Assembly: GCF_003576645.1 (NCBI RefSeq)
Contig: NC_044919.1
Coordinates: 28,203,061-28,267,060, forward strand
From: Ipomoea triloba
Taxonomy: Eukaryota > Streptophyta > Magnoliopsida > Solanales > Convolvulaceae
Length of the DNA: 64,000 nt
Direction of reading: 5' to 3'
Every line of letters begins with the position of its first letter. The first letter of the stretch is position 1. Both the position numbers and the translations under genes were made by a program. The notes under the pieces were generated by a model. It had not been told where the DNA came from, ran no database searches, and worked only from the letters and a program-made list of their open reading frames with translations. Shown here piece after piece: positions 23,750 to 36,600 of the stretch.

Positions 23750-26420
23750 TCATGTGTGTCCCGCACCCACTTCACCACCAATTCCAGGCCGCGTATTCAG
23801 AAGAGGCTGGAGTGCCTTCACCACAATGCCCATGTTTGGCCTAAAATCAGCTTCGTATTGTACGCACAAGGCAGCAACAGCAGCAAACTGCATCAACACA
23901 CATACAAATCACCACTCAATTCATCAACTCTACCCTACATTTTCATCTGATCCTCTCCCCATTGTCTTTTTGTGCTGAAACTATAATCCACTGGAAATTC
24001 ATACAATCAAAATCCAATTATCCACCTGCCTAGTGCCAGAATCACTGGGAGTGAACCAATAACAAGTTCCCCATTGGCTCAATATTAAGATGGCAACTTT
24101 TTTTTTTTCTAATATACATTCTCAATCTGGATAGGGCAGTGATATCTAAGGAAAACAAAGCCCTTGTTTTACACATTTCCAGGTAAAATGCAACTTATTT
24201 TGCCAAAATATTCACAATTCTAAGCAACTATAAGCAGATAGATATCTGAAGATGGCCTAGTAGCATCTCTTTTTTTGTTTCCATCATGAAAAATACATAA
24301 ATGGGATGATGAATTCCATCATTTACCTTTGCAACTGCCTTTGGGGGATATTCTCCTCCCAGTCTTGCATCAACACATTGTCGAACCTTGTCTTCACTGA
24401 GTTTTGGGGTAGCCTAAAGAATGTCGCAAAGAATTAGAAAAACCAAATTAACAGAAAAGCTTAGATATTTTGGAGTTGAGCACAATACCCATGTAACAAG
24501 ACTTTGTTGGCCTCGTGGTAGGGTATGATCAACAGGTTTACGTCCTGTGAGCAGCTCAAGAAGGACAACACCAAAACTATATACATCACTTTTTGAATTT
24601 AGCTGCCCAGTCATTGCATATCTACCAATTCACAAAAATAAGAATTAAAGATGCTTCAACATATACCAATGATGTAATCAGTTCAAAACAGGAGAGGACA
24701 CAAAGGTTAATAGTTTGACATTTCCTACATAATGTAACATTGGCGTACGTGGGGGAGAGAAGAATACAAGCAATATGCATAAAGTAGGTATGACTTATGA
24801 GAACCATATTAACTTACTCAGGAGCATGATAACCAAATGTCCCAAGGACACGAGTTGAGTGAAGACGAGCTGCCATATCAGGAGACTGATTGGATAAATC
24901 AAAGTCAGCAATTTTAGCTACATAATCATCAAAAATTAGTACATTGCTGGATTTGATATCTCGATGCACAAGTTCAAGTTCAGCTTTTTCATGTAGATAT
25001 TCAAGGCCCTTAGCTGCTCCTACAGCAATTTTAACTCGCTGGGCCCAGGAAAGCAGAGGGCCAGGCTGAGCTCCTTTTACTCCCTTCCTCCCTAAAACAA
25101 ACAAGTAAAAACATTAAAATCTACTCCTTCACATATTCAGACAGTGTGAATATGCTGGAAAATGATAAAGGGCAAATTATACATACTCTTTTCCTAATAG
25201 TTTCTTTTACAATTAAACTACCCAAAAAAAATAATACTCCGTAATAATAAAAACCAAAATGAATGGCATAATTTCACTGTTGAAAATATCATTCTAGTAG
25301 ATATTCAGCAAAACCAATCTAGAAAAGTATGCTCAAGCTTTAAAAAATAAGAAAATAAAAACCCAAAAGTTGGAAATGTAATAAACTAAACTGGACATGC
25401 ATCATATGAACAACTTTAATGTTGGGAATTTCCTCTATAGCAATTCAACAATAGTGTTGCATGAAAGTCCATAAGGCAAAAAATAGCACAAGGAGAAGAA
25501 TGGCAAGAATAACTATGCTGAAAAACAATTCAGAAATGCTATGTCATACCATGAAGAATATCGTGAAGTGATCCATTTGATGCAAATTCATAAGCAAGTA
25601 CACGCTGATTTCCATCAACACAATAACCAAGTAGTTCAACAAAATTTTCATGTTTTAACCTTGAAACCATAGACACCTGTAAACATCAAGTGCTTAGCAG
25701 TACTATCCGGTGAGGTAAAAAAATTGGTCCAGATATTCAGTAGCACCTGTGCCAAGAATTCATCTTCTGGTTGTATGCTAGCATCCAACTTCTTAATTGC
25801 AGCAGCCCTCCCATTTTTGAGGTCCCCATAATATACTCTTCCATATGAACCCTCCCCTATTAAAGAAGTAGTCTCAAAATTATCTGTGACCTCCCTAAGG
25901 TCATCAATTGGTATTGCAGGGACTGCAATAGGTTGAACTTTCACAGCTTGAACACCACCGGTTGAGGCATCTTTGCTGTGTTGAGTTCCGCTTTTACCTG
26001 CAAGGAAATATCAACCTTCCCATCACTTCTAATTCAGCTGCCGATACCAGAAATAAATACATAATTAAATATATCAAAGACCAGAAATAAATATAAAGGA
26101 AGAGCAGAAAGGACGGCAAAACTTTGGTAATAAAAAGTAACTAGACATGTTCACCAAGGTACTGAAACTGAAATTGGAGCATATTTTGTCAATGAAATCA
26201 TTTCCTAAGGCCAAATTGATGTGAGGGAGACCAACAGAAAAATGCAAGTAGATTCCTTTCTTTTCCTTCCATAAAAAGTGATAACATTTTAATTCATGCC
26301 CTATATTACTGACAAAATAAATTGGGCTAATTTACCTGCTGAACTTTTCACAGTATGCAGGCCTCCCCCATCAGCAGTCTTATTGAAATCATCTTCCTCA
26401 AAACAGTTAAAGCAGCTCAT
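23750..26420 (-). CDS. PTI1-like receptor-like cytoplasmic kinase
   Basis: Seven exons: 26420-26336, 25997-25747, 25676-25550, 25091-24818, 24621-24489, 24413-24327 and 23887-23750; 364 residues, the usual length. It begins [11 protein letters not shown], a cysteine-bearing N-terminus typical of lipid-anchored PTI1 proteins. Kinase landmarks: [11 protein letters not shown] (from about 76), AIKK with the ATP-binding lysine near 97, VHRDIKSSN (about 196-204), DFDLSN at about 217 (DFD in place of DFG, as is usual in this family), then [14 protein letters not shown] and [22 protein letters not shown]1 kinases act below Pto-type and OXI1/AGC kinases in defence and oxidative signalling at the plasma membrane. 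The upstream leader seems to have introns (acceptor TTTGCAG just before the ATG exon; more leader near 27.7-27.9 kb). Confidence 0.95.
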
Positions 26421-28045
26421 GGGTTGTTGTCCTAATATTCTCTGCAAAAAATTTAAAAAATTGTCATTTAGAATGTAGTTTCCATTGGTATTAAAATAAG
26501 TAACAATGCATGTGGATATTCAAGAGGGGAAAAAAAAAGGCATAGTTTCTTCTAAGGAAAGGAATTGATCTAAGCATAGAATAGATACATCAGAAATGAT
26601 CTGTCCCATAAGAAAGATGCTTTTATTGTAGCATTGAACAATGTGCAGTGTGCACAGTGCAAAGAAGTTGACAATGGGATAAAAGATTCAAATGATTGAA
26701 GCTGTCTCTAAAGTTGAATAGCCATAGGACAAAAAATTAGCACTTGGACTTGAGTTATTTTCTCCAGTGCAATTAATAAGTGTTTTCATGTGCAAATGAT
26801 CATTTATTTTTCTTCAACATATAGACAATCAAGATGCAATAATCAATGCAATCCAGAAATAGTTCAGTGAGACAGTGCCTTCTTATTTATTAAAGAGTAC
26901 TCCATACTTTGTATAATACAAATTTCCCTTCGATCTCTAGAGTACTGTTTTAATTGAAAGTCCAAAATAGTATTTGAGAATATATAGTTTTTAGTAAATT
27001 TGATTAAACTTGAATGTTTTGGAATCTGATACTTATCTAGTGTTACACCAAAATTCTTTCTTAGGTAAATAGACCTATAAAAAAAATTCACAGATGGATC
27101 TAATAATTGATTAACTAAACATATAAACTTGCAAAATGTCAAACAAGGAATTGAAAGCATTAGATTAAGAATGATTGAACAATTAGTGTCAGCAAGGCCA
27201 AAGTTCAGTCGTGATAAGTTTCTGTTCTCTTGAATGTCTTATGTCATAGGACTTCATAGCCCCTGTCTCAGGGTATGAGTGAGTGGTTATGGATGGAAAA
27301 AGAATATTGTGTCCAACTCTAATATGGGATGATCAATTGTTACCACAAGTGATTGGTAAATACGGAGTAGACGGCAACGCCTGGGAGCACTGGTTGTGGA
27401 AAAGTTCAGATTTAGTGCTAATGGGATGATTCCCAACCACTACATACAGACAAAGGGGGCCTGCCATAAGGGATTTGGCAAGTTGCTTTCTGCAAATGAA
27501 TGGGACATGTATTTCCACTACTGATGGATGTATGGAATTCAGATTCCTGACTACTTTTAGGGACAAAGAGCATAATAACATGAGAACAAACATTAGTACA
27601 GAAGAAATTAAACTCAGAAAAAGAAGCTCATGAAATGGCAAAGCTTACAAATGGGAAAGAGTATACAGCAAAAAGATAAACTAAAATTCGAGCTTGACAT
27701 ATGATGGCTAAGAAGATATAGAATACATACAGTCACTTGGGTATGTAAATGGGAACACAGAGATCAAGCCGGTACCTGAATGGAATAAGCAGCCTGCCTT
27801 CTTCAACGCACTGAGGATGCCACCGCGTGAGTGAGAGATTGAGGGTTTTGATTTTTGAAGGTCCGAAATTCCAAGCCGGAGATTAATGCGCAAATTAAGC
27901 AAATATGAACAGGAATCTAGCGGGGAAACTTCGTTACATGAATTAACCCATACTCAGTAATAGATACTGTAGTTGCTCGTATGTTAATACTGATTTACTA
28001 CATAGTCAATTTTAAATTGTCGTTTTTATTAAAATTATATTATGT
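26421..28045. other. Leader introns and upstream region of the PTI1-like gene
   Basis: No coding exon seen. GGTACCTGAATGGAATAAGC near 27770 and the more GC-rich 27770-27930 patch probably are the first leader exon and core promoter. The remainder is AT-rich, with scattered short open frames that I do not support. Confidence 0.4.
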
Positions 28046-28055
28046 TTTTTTGTTA

Positions 28056-28611
28056 GGAATAAGGGTCAAATAGGCAACTGAACTACACACCAAAATGCAA
28101 TTAAGTCATCAAACTCAAAAATAATACAATTGGGTCCCTAAACAACACAAATTTATGCAATTTCATCCAAAATAACATGTTTTACATGATGTACCGGTTA
28201 CTATTAAAAATAATATTTTAAAATAATTTTAAATAAAATAATTAATTTAAATTTAAATTTAAAAAAAAAAAACACAAACAACTAACTTCCGGCTGGACTT
28301 TGTCTCCATAGCCAGGAGACGAAGTCGGAGACCAAGGTCTTCGTCTCCTGGCTATGGAGATGAAGGTCCTCGTCTCCGGGCGGAAGTTAGTTGTTTTTTT
28401 TTTTAATTTTAATTTTAATTAATTATTTTATTTAAAATTATTTTTAAATATTATTTTTAAAATTAGTAATCGGTACATCAAGTAAAACATGTCATTTTGG
28501 ATGAAATTGCATGAATTTGTGTGGTTCAGGGATCCAATCGCATTGTTTTTTAGTTCGATGGCCTAATTACATTTTAGTGTGTAGTTCAATGGCCTATTTT
28601 ACCCTTATTCC
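28056..28611. mobile_element. 556 bp fold-back (long inverted repeat) MITE with 9 bp target duplication
   Basis: The left end GGAATAAGGGTCAAATAGGC and the reverse complement of the right end (GGAATAAGGGTAAAATAGGC) match, and the similarity runs about 230-270 bases inward, so nearly the whole element is one long hairpin. The centre has a second, tighter GC-rich hairpin made of TCTCCATAGCCAGGAGACGA and its inverse. Flanks are TTTTTGTTA (28047-28055) and TTTTTCTTA (28612-28620), 8 of 9 identical. A 9-base duplication suggests Mutator-like mobilisation. No coding capacity. Confidence 0.85.
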
Positions 28612-28835
28612 TTTTTCTTATGAACAGCAAATGACACAATGGTTTTCCCAATAGCTCTCATTGCCTCTGTGTATCCTAGTTAAGATTGTTAGAGTATTTG
28701 TATTCATTAAGATTTTTGAAAATTATGTCCGTATTTGATTGTTAAGGGCATCCTCAATAGTTTCGTTAGGAAACCAAGTATGAGAAAGAGAAATGGAATA
28801 GAAAAAAGAAAATAAAAAAATCCTGACAATTTTAA

Positions 28836-28867
<32 letters not shown>

Positions 28868-28872
<5 letters not shown>

Positions 28873-29890
28873 CAATTTTTAATGGAAAAAAAAAAAAAAA
28901 CCTGACAATTTTTAATGGAAAAAAAAAAAAAAACCTGACAATTTTTAATGGAAAAAAAAAAAAAAACCTGACAATTTTTAATGGAAAAAAAAAAAAAAAC
29001 CTGACAATTTTTAATGGAAAAAAAAAAAAAAACCTGACAATTTTTAATGGAAAAAAAAAAAAAAACCTGACAATTTTTAATGGAAAAAAAAAAAAAAACC
29101 TGACAATTTTTAATGGAAAAAAAAAAAAAAACCTGACAATTTTTAATGGAAAAAAAAAAAAAAACCTGACAATTTTTAATGGAAAAAAAAAAAAAAACCT
29201 GACAATTTTTAATGGAAAAAAAAAAAAAAACCTGACAATTTTTAATGGAAAAAAAAAAAAAAACCTGACAATTTTTAATGGAAAAAAAAAAAAAAACCTG
29301 ACAATTTTTAATGGAAAAAAAAAAAAAAACCTGACAATTTTTAATGGAAAAAAAAAAAAAAACCTGACAATTTTTAATGGAAAAAAAAAAAAAAACCTGA
29401 CAATTTTTAATGGAAAAAAAAAAAAAAACCTGACAATTTTTAATGGAAAAAAAAAAAAAAACCTGACAATTTTTAATGGAAAAAAAAAAAAAAACCTGAC
29501 AATTTTTAATGGAAAAAAAAAAAAAAACCTGACAATTTTTAATGGAAAAAAAAAAAAAAACCTGACAATTTTTAATGGAAAAAAAAAAAAAAACCTGACA
29601 ATTTTTAATGGAAAAAAAAAAAAAAACCTGACAATTTTTAATGGAAAAAAAAAAAAAAACCTGACAATTTTTAATGGAAAAAAAAAAAAAAACCTGACAA
29701 TTTTTAATGGAAAAAAAAAAAAAAACCTGACAATTTTTAATGGAAAAAAAAAAAAAAACCTGACAATTTTTAATGGAAAAAAAAAAAAAAACCTGACAAT
29801 TTTTAATGGAAAAAAAAAAAAAAACCTGACAATTTTTAATGGAAAAAAAAAAAAAAACCTGACAATTTTTAATGGAAAAAAAAAAAAAAA
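28868..29890. repeat. Minisatellite, 31 perfect copies of a 33 bp unit
   Basis: CCTGACAATTTTTAATGG followed by an A tract recurs from 28868 to 29858 at an exact 33-base step (31 starts). Because 33 is divisible by three, the minus strand shows a long open frame of a repeated 11-residue unit; this is not a gene. A diverged relative, CCTGACAATTTTAAGTG, sits just before at 28822 and is the likely ancestor. Confidence 0.97.
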
Positions 29891-29899
29891 CACAACGAT

Positions 29900-31530
29900 A
29901 AAGTCATAGTGGTCGACAACTGGGGCGCAAAGTGCGCTTGTAGCGCCTATGCATTTTTTTTTTCTCTGCAAAAATCTTGGTCTTTGCATGAGAACTGAAA
30001 GCATTATCTCTCCTCTACATCAGCCATTTTTCCTCAAAAAATATCTCAAAGAACCATTAATGTGGATGCTCTAAGTGTTCGTTCGTTAAACAGGTCTGCT
30101 GCAACGGGGGCCTTGCCACCGGGCATGTAGTCACGCTGTAGGACTTCGAGGAGGCGCTCTGCAGCCTTCTAGCACGACAAGACAGGGTCTGACCAGTTGG
30201 CTATGAGTAGACCGGGCAATTCGTGTATACGGGTCTATTGACAGGTCCATTCAGAGGGATGAAGAGGCTATTTATATATATTATGGGCTAGAAGCCTTAC
30301 AATAAATAGAAGTTCTCGTCTGCTTCATATCGAGAGTCCTAATTATATTGAAAGTAGTGTGCCAAATACAAGACATACTCAAACCTTTGATATGTTATGA
30401 ATAGTAGATCTAACCTATCGAAACATCACTGTCTCATATTGAGCCTCACTCTTGGACTTCTTTGATCCAATTATTTTATTGAACTTATCCATTTATTAGT
30501 CGGCATGGTACACTATCCATCACATTTAAAATTAAGTTATTTGTAATTACTTGTTTGTAAGTACTATTACAAGTATTTTTGAATAATTAATTTCCCATAG
30601 TATTTTTGGTAGTTACAAAATGTTCTTACTTTTTATGTTGCTGAGTCAAATCATCAACACCTGGCCTTGTTGTCTATTAGTCAACAAAGGGTGAGCTAAA
30701 ATAATTTGTTACTCCGTATAATTTTGGTTATTTGAATATTTTTTAACTTTCGATCTTTATTTTTTGTGGATTATTCTTTTCCCATTGTTATTTTAAAATA
30801 TATAAAATATTATGGGTTTATAATCGTTTTATTTATATTTTTGAATTAATAAATTTTTGTATCAGACACCACAAATGAAAATAATCTTATTTCATCATAA
30901 ATTACTTATGCAAAATCGATCTGACTTTTACTAAAAAAAATGTCTAACTTATTTATAGGTTAATTGCACGTGTTATGTCAATCGTGAATAAAAATGAAAG
31001 TAAACATAATATCACTTGTTTAATAAAAGGTTGCGAACACATTATGATGACCGTGAATACAAAATGACTATAAATGTAGTATTATTCATTAAATAAAAGA
31101 TGGTCAATGCTCAAACTCATTTTATAAATAGTGTTTAATTAATTGCAATTTCAACCGTGATGTAACGTGGGAGTGAAACTGGGTAAAAATTCCGCTGGCC
31201 TGCATTATCATTATGCAGTATGCGACCACGCACCATTTTTGGTTCAATAGTTGGGGTCTGCATCATTACGCCATATGCCAACCTGCACCATTTTTAGTAC
31301 AATAGTTGGGAAACACAAATAAGTATCGTCTGAATTCGTACATCAAAACATCACAACTTTAAGGCATGTTGAGTAACTAGATAAGAATTTATTTAATTTG
31401 TTGGCAAAAAGCTAAGAGAAACAAATTAAATGAAAATCAAGCATGATATTCTTTTTAAATATAATATTGATTTTGTAACAATACTAACTCGGCTAGCTAG
31501 CTAAATGTACATTTGATGTATATACATTAT
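29900..31530. other. Intergenic spacer with a GC-rich relic and AT-rich DNA
   Basis: 30080-30290 is GC-rich, with TTTATATATATTATGGGCTA near its end, and resembles LTR or promoter relics, but no family is certain. 31190-31315 has a diverged direct repeat (CACCATTTTTGGTTCAATAG near 31231 and CACCATTTTTAGTACAATAG near 31288). No gene seen. Confidence 0.4.
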
Positions 31531-31536
31531 TATAGA

Positions 31537-31809
31537 GTTAATGATTGATTTGGTTCATTGATTATAGTGAAATTATCAATTTGGTCATCGACTATAATCA
31601 TTATCAAATTAAGTTCCCAATTTGAAAAGTTTACCCAATTTCGTCCTACCGTCAATTTGAGCCTTAGGATGATTGTCAATTTGAACCGTATGATGATAAC
31701 GGGGGATGGAATTTGGTAAGTTTTTCAAAGTTGATGACTTAATTTGATAAGGATGATAGTCGATGATCAAATCAGTAATTTCACTATAGTCAATCAGTCA
31801 TTAACTCCA
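31537..31809. mobile_element. Short inverted-repeat MITE (about 270 bp)
   Basis: The left end GAGTTAATGATTGATTTGG and the reverse complement of the right end (GGAGTTAATGACTGATTGAC) match, and inner blocks (ATAGTGAAATTA, GACTATAATC/GACTATCATC, ATCAAATTAAGT) continue in inverted order to near the centre. No coding capacity. A target duplication is not clear in the AT-rich flanks. Confidence 0.72.
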
Positions 31810-31836
31810 ATAATATATAATGAATTGATGTATGTA

Positions 31837-32138
31837 GGGAAAATTGCATTTTTTGTCCATAAGTCATAGTGTAATTATAGAATTCGTTTCTAAGTGCTGG
31901 TCATACTTACTTTTCGTCCGTAAGTTATCATTGACGTTGCATTTTTCGTCCCTTTGCTAATAAAATATTATGGACGAAATATGCAATTTTAGTATAACTC
32001 GGGGGCGAAAAATGAACACGAAAGGACGAAAAGTGCAATGCAAATGTTAATTTATGGATGAGAAGTGAGCATGACCAACATGCATAGACGGATTCTATAA
32101 TTATCTTATAACTTAGTGACGAAAAATGAAAATTCCCC
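31837..32138. mobile_element. Second inverted-repeat MITE (about 300 bp)
   Basis: The left end GGGAAAATTGCATTTTTTGT pairs with the right end ACGAAAAATGAAAATTCCCC. Inner blocks (TAATTATAGAAT, CATGCTCACTT/CATACTTACTT, TTTTCGTCC) are also inverted. It starts 28 bases after the previous MITE ends. Confidence 0.75.
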
Positions 32139-32139
32139 A

Positions 32140-33620
32140 AGTATAAATATAAATGATGGATAGTGGGATTTTGGTAGGCAGAACATAGCATGTTCCCTTC
32201 AAGAAAAGCCATGCACACACATACACATGTATTGTAATCACAATTAATGAGACAAAACGGCCAACAAAAACCGGTCTTTGATTTCTACTTACATTTACCT
32301 ACAAAATTGATGCTCCACTAACTCTTGTACCCCTACTACGTACCTAGCTTAGCCGCTTCAATGCACTACCTCTGCAAACTCTCCCTCCTCTCATCCGCAT
32401 GAATGTAAAGATTGTTAATTTGGCAAGCTGAGCAGAGGTTTACGTACCTAATTAATTAAGATCAAGTTAGTTTGTACTTCTGGATTGCTAGAAATGATCG
32501 AAAAGCTTTGGAATGACACCAGTGCAACACCCCAACTAGATCAGAGCTATTATTGTTGAAAGAACTAAAACTCACCTGAATGAATGGAAAGCTGCTACTA
32601 CCGAGGAAATTAAATTTCTTATGAGACAGCTCGATCGCCTAATATAATGTTCTTTGATTACTAAAAGATCATCGAATTGTGTAACTTGTTAGCTCAGAAA
32701 TCTCTTTTTATGGTTGATTGTTGAGAATGGAATACTGTCCCACCTGTGTTTATTGCATCTGTTCTGCTTGAAGAAGTTAAAGAATGATCTGTTTCTGATT
32801 TTCAAAACAAAAAAAAAAAGATAGTCAAAAGTGATAAAATCATAAAAAATAGTGCAAAACGTCTCTTGCCTGCCGTCCTGGTTGTTGTATTCCGCCAAAA
32901 AAAAAAAAACAAAAAACAGAACTACTGCTGCCGGTGAGGTAACTGTCAATGAGACGACGGTGAAAAAAAAAGGAGAAAAAAATACAGTATATGGGAAGAA
33001 AATAACGCGCACAGACATAACAGGAGCATACTCGCCACTCTCTCTCTCTCTTTCCTACCCCACCACGGCATTCACATTCGCCATCGTAATATCTTATCAT
33101 CCCCATCCCACCCAACCTTTCGGCTTTAGGCTTTAGCTACAACCATCCTCTCCCCAACTCACCGCCGTTTGCCGCTTTCCGTTCATCCTTACCTCGGTCG
33201 TTCCTGTAAGATTTATTTGTTATCTAATTTTTTCTTCCCAACTCTGAGTTTTAACTGATTTCATTTCGTTAATGAACTTACGGTGCTCAATTTGCTTAAT
33301 TGAGGTATGGAGGCAGTTCGTTATCAAGACTGAGCGGATTTGAGCTTTTTTCCAAATTGAATTAGGAGACGGGCATGTGGGTAGCTCTTAATTGGAACCA
33401 TGGATCTATTTCTGTAGTGTTTCTTGACTTCTGGGGCCGAACCGCGGCCGATTAGCTTCATTTAAGGTCTTTCTCCTTTTGGCTGAGATTTGGGAATTTT
33501 CGACTCTGATCTGTTGTGACTGCGAAAAGATTTCTTTCGACTTTTTTTAATTTCGTTCTTTATAGTGTTTTGGGGGGTTTTTATCAATATTAGAGTGTTG
33601 GAAATCTGGTAATCCGATAA
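32140..33620. other. Spacer and promoter/leader of the SPL gene
   Basis: No coding exon seen. 33040-33620 is the likely promoter and 5' leader of the SPL gene: a CT-rich tract (CTCTCTCTCTCTTTCC, about 33041-33056) and a possible leader donor at TTCCTGTAAGATT (about 33200). Confidence 0.4.
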
Positions 33621-36600
33621 ATGGAGGCCAGAATTGGAGGTCAAGCTCAACTCTTTTATGATTTGGGTGCAGCGGATTTGAGGGCGGTGGGGAAAAGGAG
33701 TCTGGAGTGGGATCCCAGTGATTGGAAATGGGATGGTCATCTTTTCCTTGCCAGACCTCTCAATCCCAACCCATCATCAAATTACCAGAGCAGGCAGTTT
33801 TTCCCACTTGAAACTGGAATCTCCACAGCCGTGGTGTCATCCACCTCCAACAGTTCCTCCTCTTGCTCTGATGAAGTAAATATTGGGTCTGAGAAAGAGA
33901 CAAGAGAATTGGAAAAGCGGCAGAGGGTTATTGTGGTTGAGGAAGATAACCTTGAAGGTGGGGAGACTGGTACTCTTACCTTGAAGCTTGGAGAAAGAGG
34001 GTTTCCTAGTAATGAGAGGGAACTGCAAACCTTGGATGGAAACATTGGGAAAAAGATCAAGTTGTCTGGACCAACTTCAAACCGTGCCGTTTGTCAAGTT
34101 GAGGATTGTGGGGCAGATCTCAGTAAGGCGAAAGATTATCACAGGAGGCATAAGGTTTGCGAGATGCATTCCAAGGCAACCAAGGCACTTGTAGGCAACA
34201 TTATGCAGCGTTTCTGCCAACAGTGCAGTAGGTCAGTATGAATTTCTCATTGCTCTCGCCCATACTTATGATTGATCCTTTTAGGAGAGACTGGCACGCC
34301 ATTCCACTACTCTCATATTCTAACTTTGTGAGGTTGTACTCCAATAACTAATTAAATTCTTAAGCTAGAAATTTATAGTTGAACTTCTTTGGAATTGTAA
34401 GACTCAAAATACTTCTAAAGTTCCAGTGCCACTGTTCCCTGCACTAAGTTGTAAATTTAGATCTTCCCAAACACCATGATTTAGTGTCATTGGATTTACC
34501 TTGTATCTCTAGGTTTCATGCACTTCAAGAGTTTGATGATGGGAAACGAAGTTGCCGTAGACGTTTAGCTGGTCATAATAAAAGGAGAAGGAAAACACAA
34601 CCAGATACTATTAGTAATAGCAACACCATGAATGATAGCCAGGCTAGTGGTTATCTACTGATGAGCCTACTGAAGATACTCGCCAACATGCACTGTAAGT
34701 AATCCAATACTTTCTTCTCTCTCTCTGTCTATATATATATAATTTGCATATTTTCAAATAAGTTCATTCTGACTTTTATTTATTTCAATTCTTTTATTTA
34801 TTGTTATTATTGTTATTTAGCTGTGATATTTATCTTATTGTTTCACTAACTGCAGCAAACAAAGGGAACTCTACAGAAGATCAGGACTTGCTATCTCACC
34901 TTCTAAAGAGCCTTGCTAGCCAAGGTGCCTTGTCTGGGGACAAAAGTATATCTGGGATTCTACATGAGTCTTCAAACTTGCTGAACAATGGGCCTGCTTT
35001 TAGAGATTCAGATATGATATCGGCCTTGATCTCAAATGGGTCTCAAGCCCCTTCAAGACCCAAAGAACAACCTTGTACTGCTTCTGCTTCCAAGATGCCA
35101 ACGAAAGGATTGGATGTGCATGATGTTGGAGTTGAAGATATGCGAGCTTCATCTTCCCAAAGACCAGTTAATATGTTTTCTGTTGAAAGCAGTTCTTTGG
35201 TTACTGCACCAGGTCAGGAAAGTTCGGCTGGCAGGAACAAATTGATTACTTTTGATTTGAATGACATGTATGTTGATTCGGATGATGGAATGGAAGATGT
35301 AGAGAGATTGCCTGTCCCTGCAGATGTGGTTACTGGTTCTCTTGAATGCCCATCATGGGTGCAAAAGGATTCTCATCAGTCAAGTCCACCTCAAGCAAGT
35401 GGGCATTCAGATTCAGGTTCTGCCCAATCACCATCAAGTTCCAATGGGGATCCTCAGGTACACTATATGTATTCCTATCTCTGCACCATCGCATTTGTCT
35501 TTTTTTCTTTGTTGAAGTTTACAATGTCTTAGGGTGTTATCAATGAAATATGCAGATGAGTTATTGTGGGTTATGCAATAGATTCTAGTTAGTCTGTGCT
35601 GTACAATATTAAAGTTCTGTGTTTGTCTGTATGTGAAATGTATCTTCCGAGATTGATTGTTCAATTCATATAATTTTTTCTTAGACTGTGTTTGAAACTC
35701 AACCTTTAGTAATCTTGCAAGAGCATTGTTATTGCAGAGCCGTACAGATCGTATTGTTTTCAAACTCTTTGGGAAAGATCCAAGTGAATTTCCATTCTTG
35801 TTACGTGCACAGGTACTTCATTAAATTTATTTTCCATGCATCTCTTTGGCTATTTCATATTTTTGGAAGTTGGGTAAGTGCTTCCCCCTTCATTTCTCAA
35901 CCTGTTTAAAAGCTTAACTATGTGTCTATGTTAACATCTAAATGACAGATTCTGGATTGGTTATCTCATAGTCCTACTGACATTGAGAGCTATATTCGGC
36001 CCGGTTGTGTCATATTAACTATATATCTTCGTCTACCTGAATCTGCTTGGGAGGAGGTATGCCTGCTTCCCAGAAGCATGACTTCTAAACAGTTTCTATG
36101 TCTGTGCCTACTCTAAAATGTGTTGATATTTGGGGTTTCTATTGCTTTTGTAGCTTTGCTGCAGTTTGAATTCCAGTTTGAGTAGACTTCTGGATGCCCC
36201 TGATAATGACAGTTTCTGGAGAAATGGATGGATTTACGTTAGGGTGCAGAACCAAATAGCATTATTGTGCAGTGGTTTGTTCACATTAAATGTTCTTTGG
36301 ATAGTTCACCCCATTCCCTGCAAAGGAGTAGAAAAAAAAAGTTTTTCCTTTGATTTATTTATTAATTTCTAATCTGAGATGGATTTATTTTTCTATTTTC
36401 TATTTTATTGTTGCTACAGGTAAGGTTCTTGTGGAAACGTCCTTGCCTTTCAACAGTTATGAGTACAGTACGATTGTAAGTGTGAAGCCCATTGCCGTAC
36501 CTGTGTCAGAGAGATCTCAATTTACAGTTAAAGGCTTTAACTTATCTACGCCCTTGGCAAGGTATGCTTTATGTTACTGTTGTGCCCTTGGCATTCTTTG

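Noticed and set aside
24870..24910. DFD in place of DFG as an inactivating kinase mutation
   Set aside because: This is the normal form in PTI1-like kinases, so it is not a lesion.
28832..30004. 390-codon open frame on the minus strand
   Set aside because: It is the translation of a 33 bp minisatellite; the unit length is a multiple of three and the product is a phenylalanine-rich 11-residue repeat with no family.
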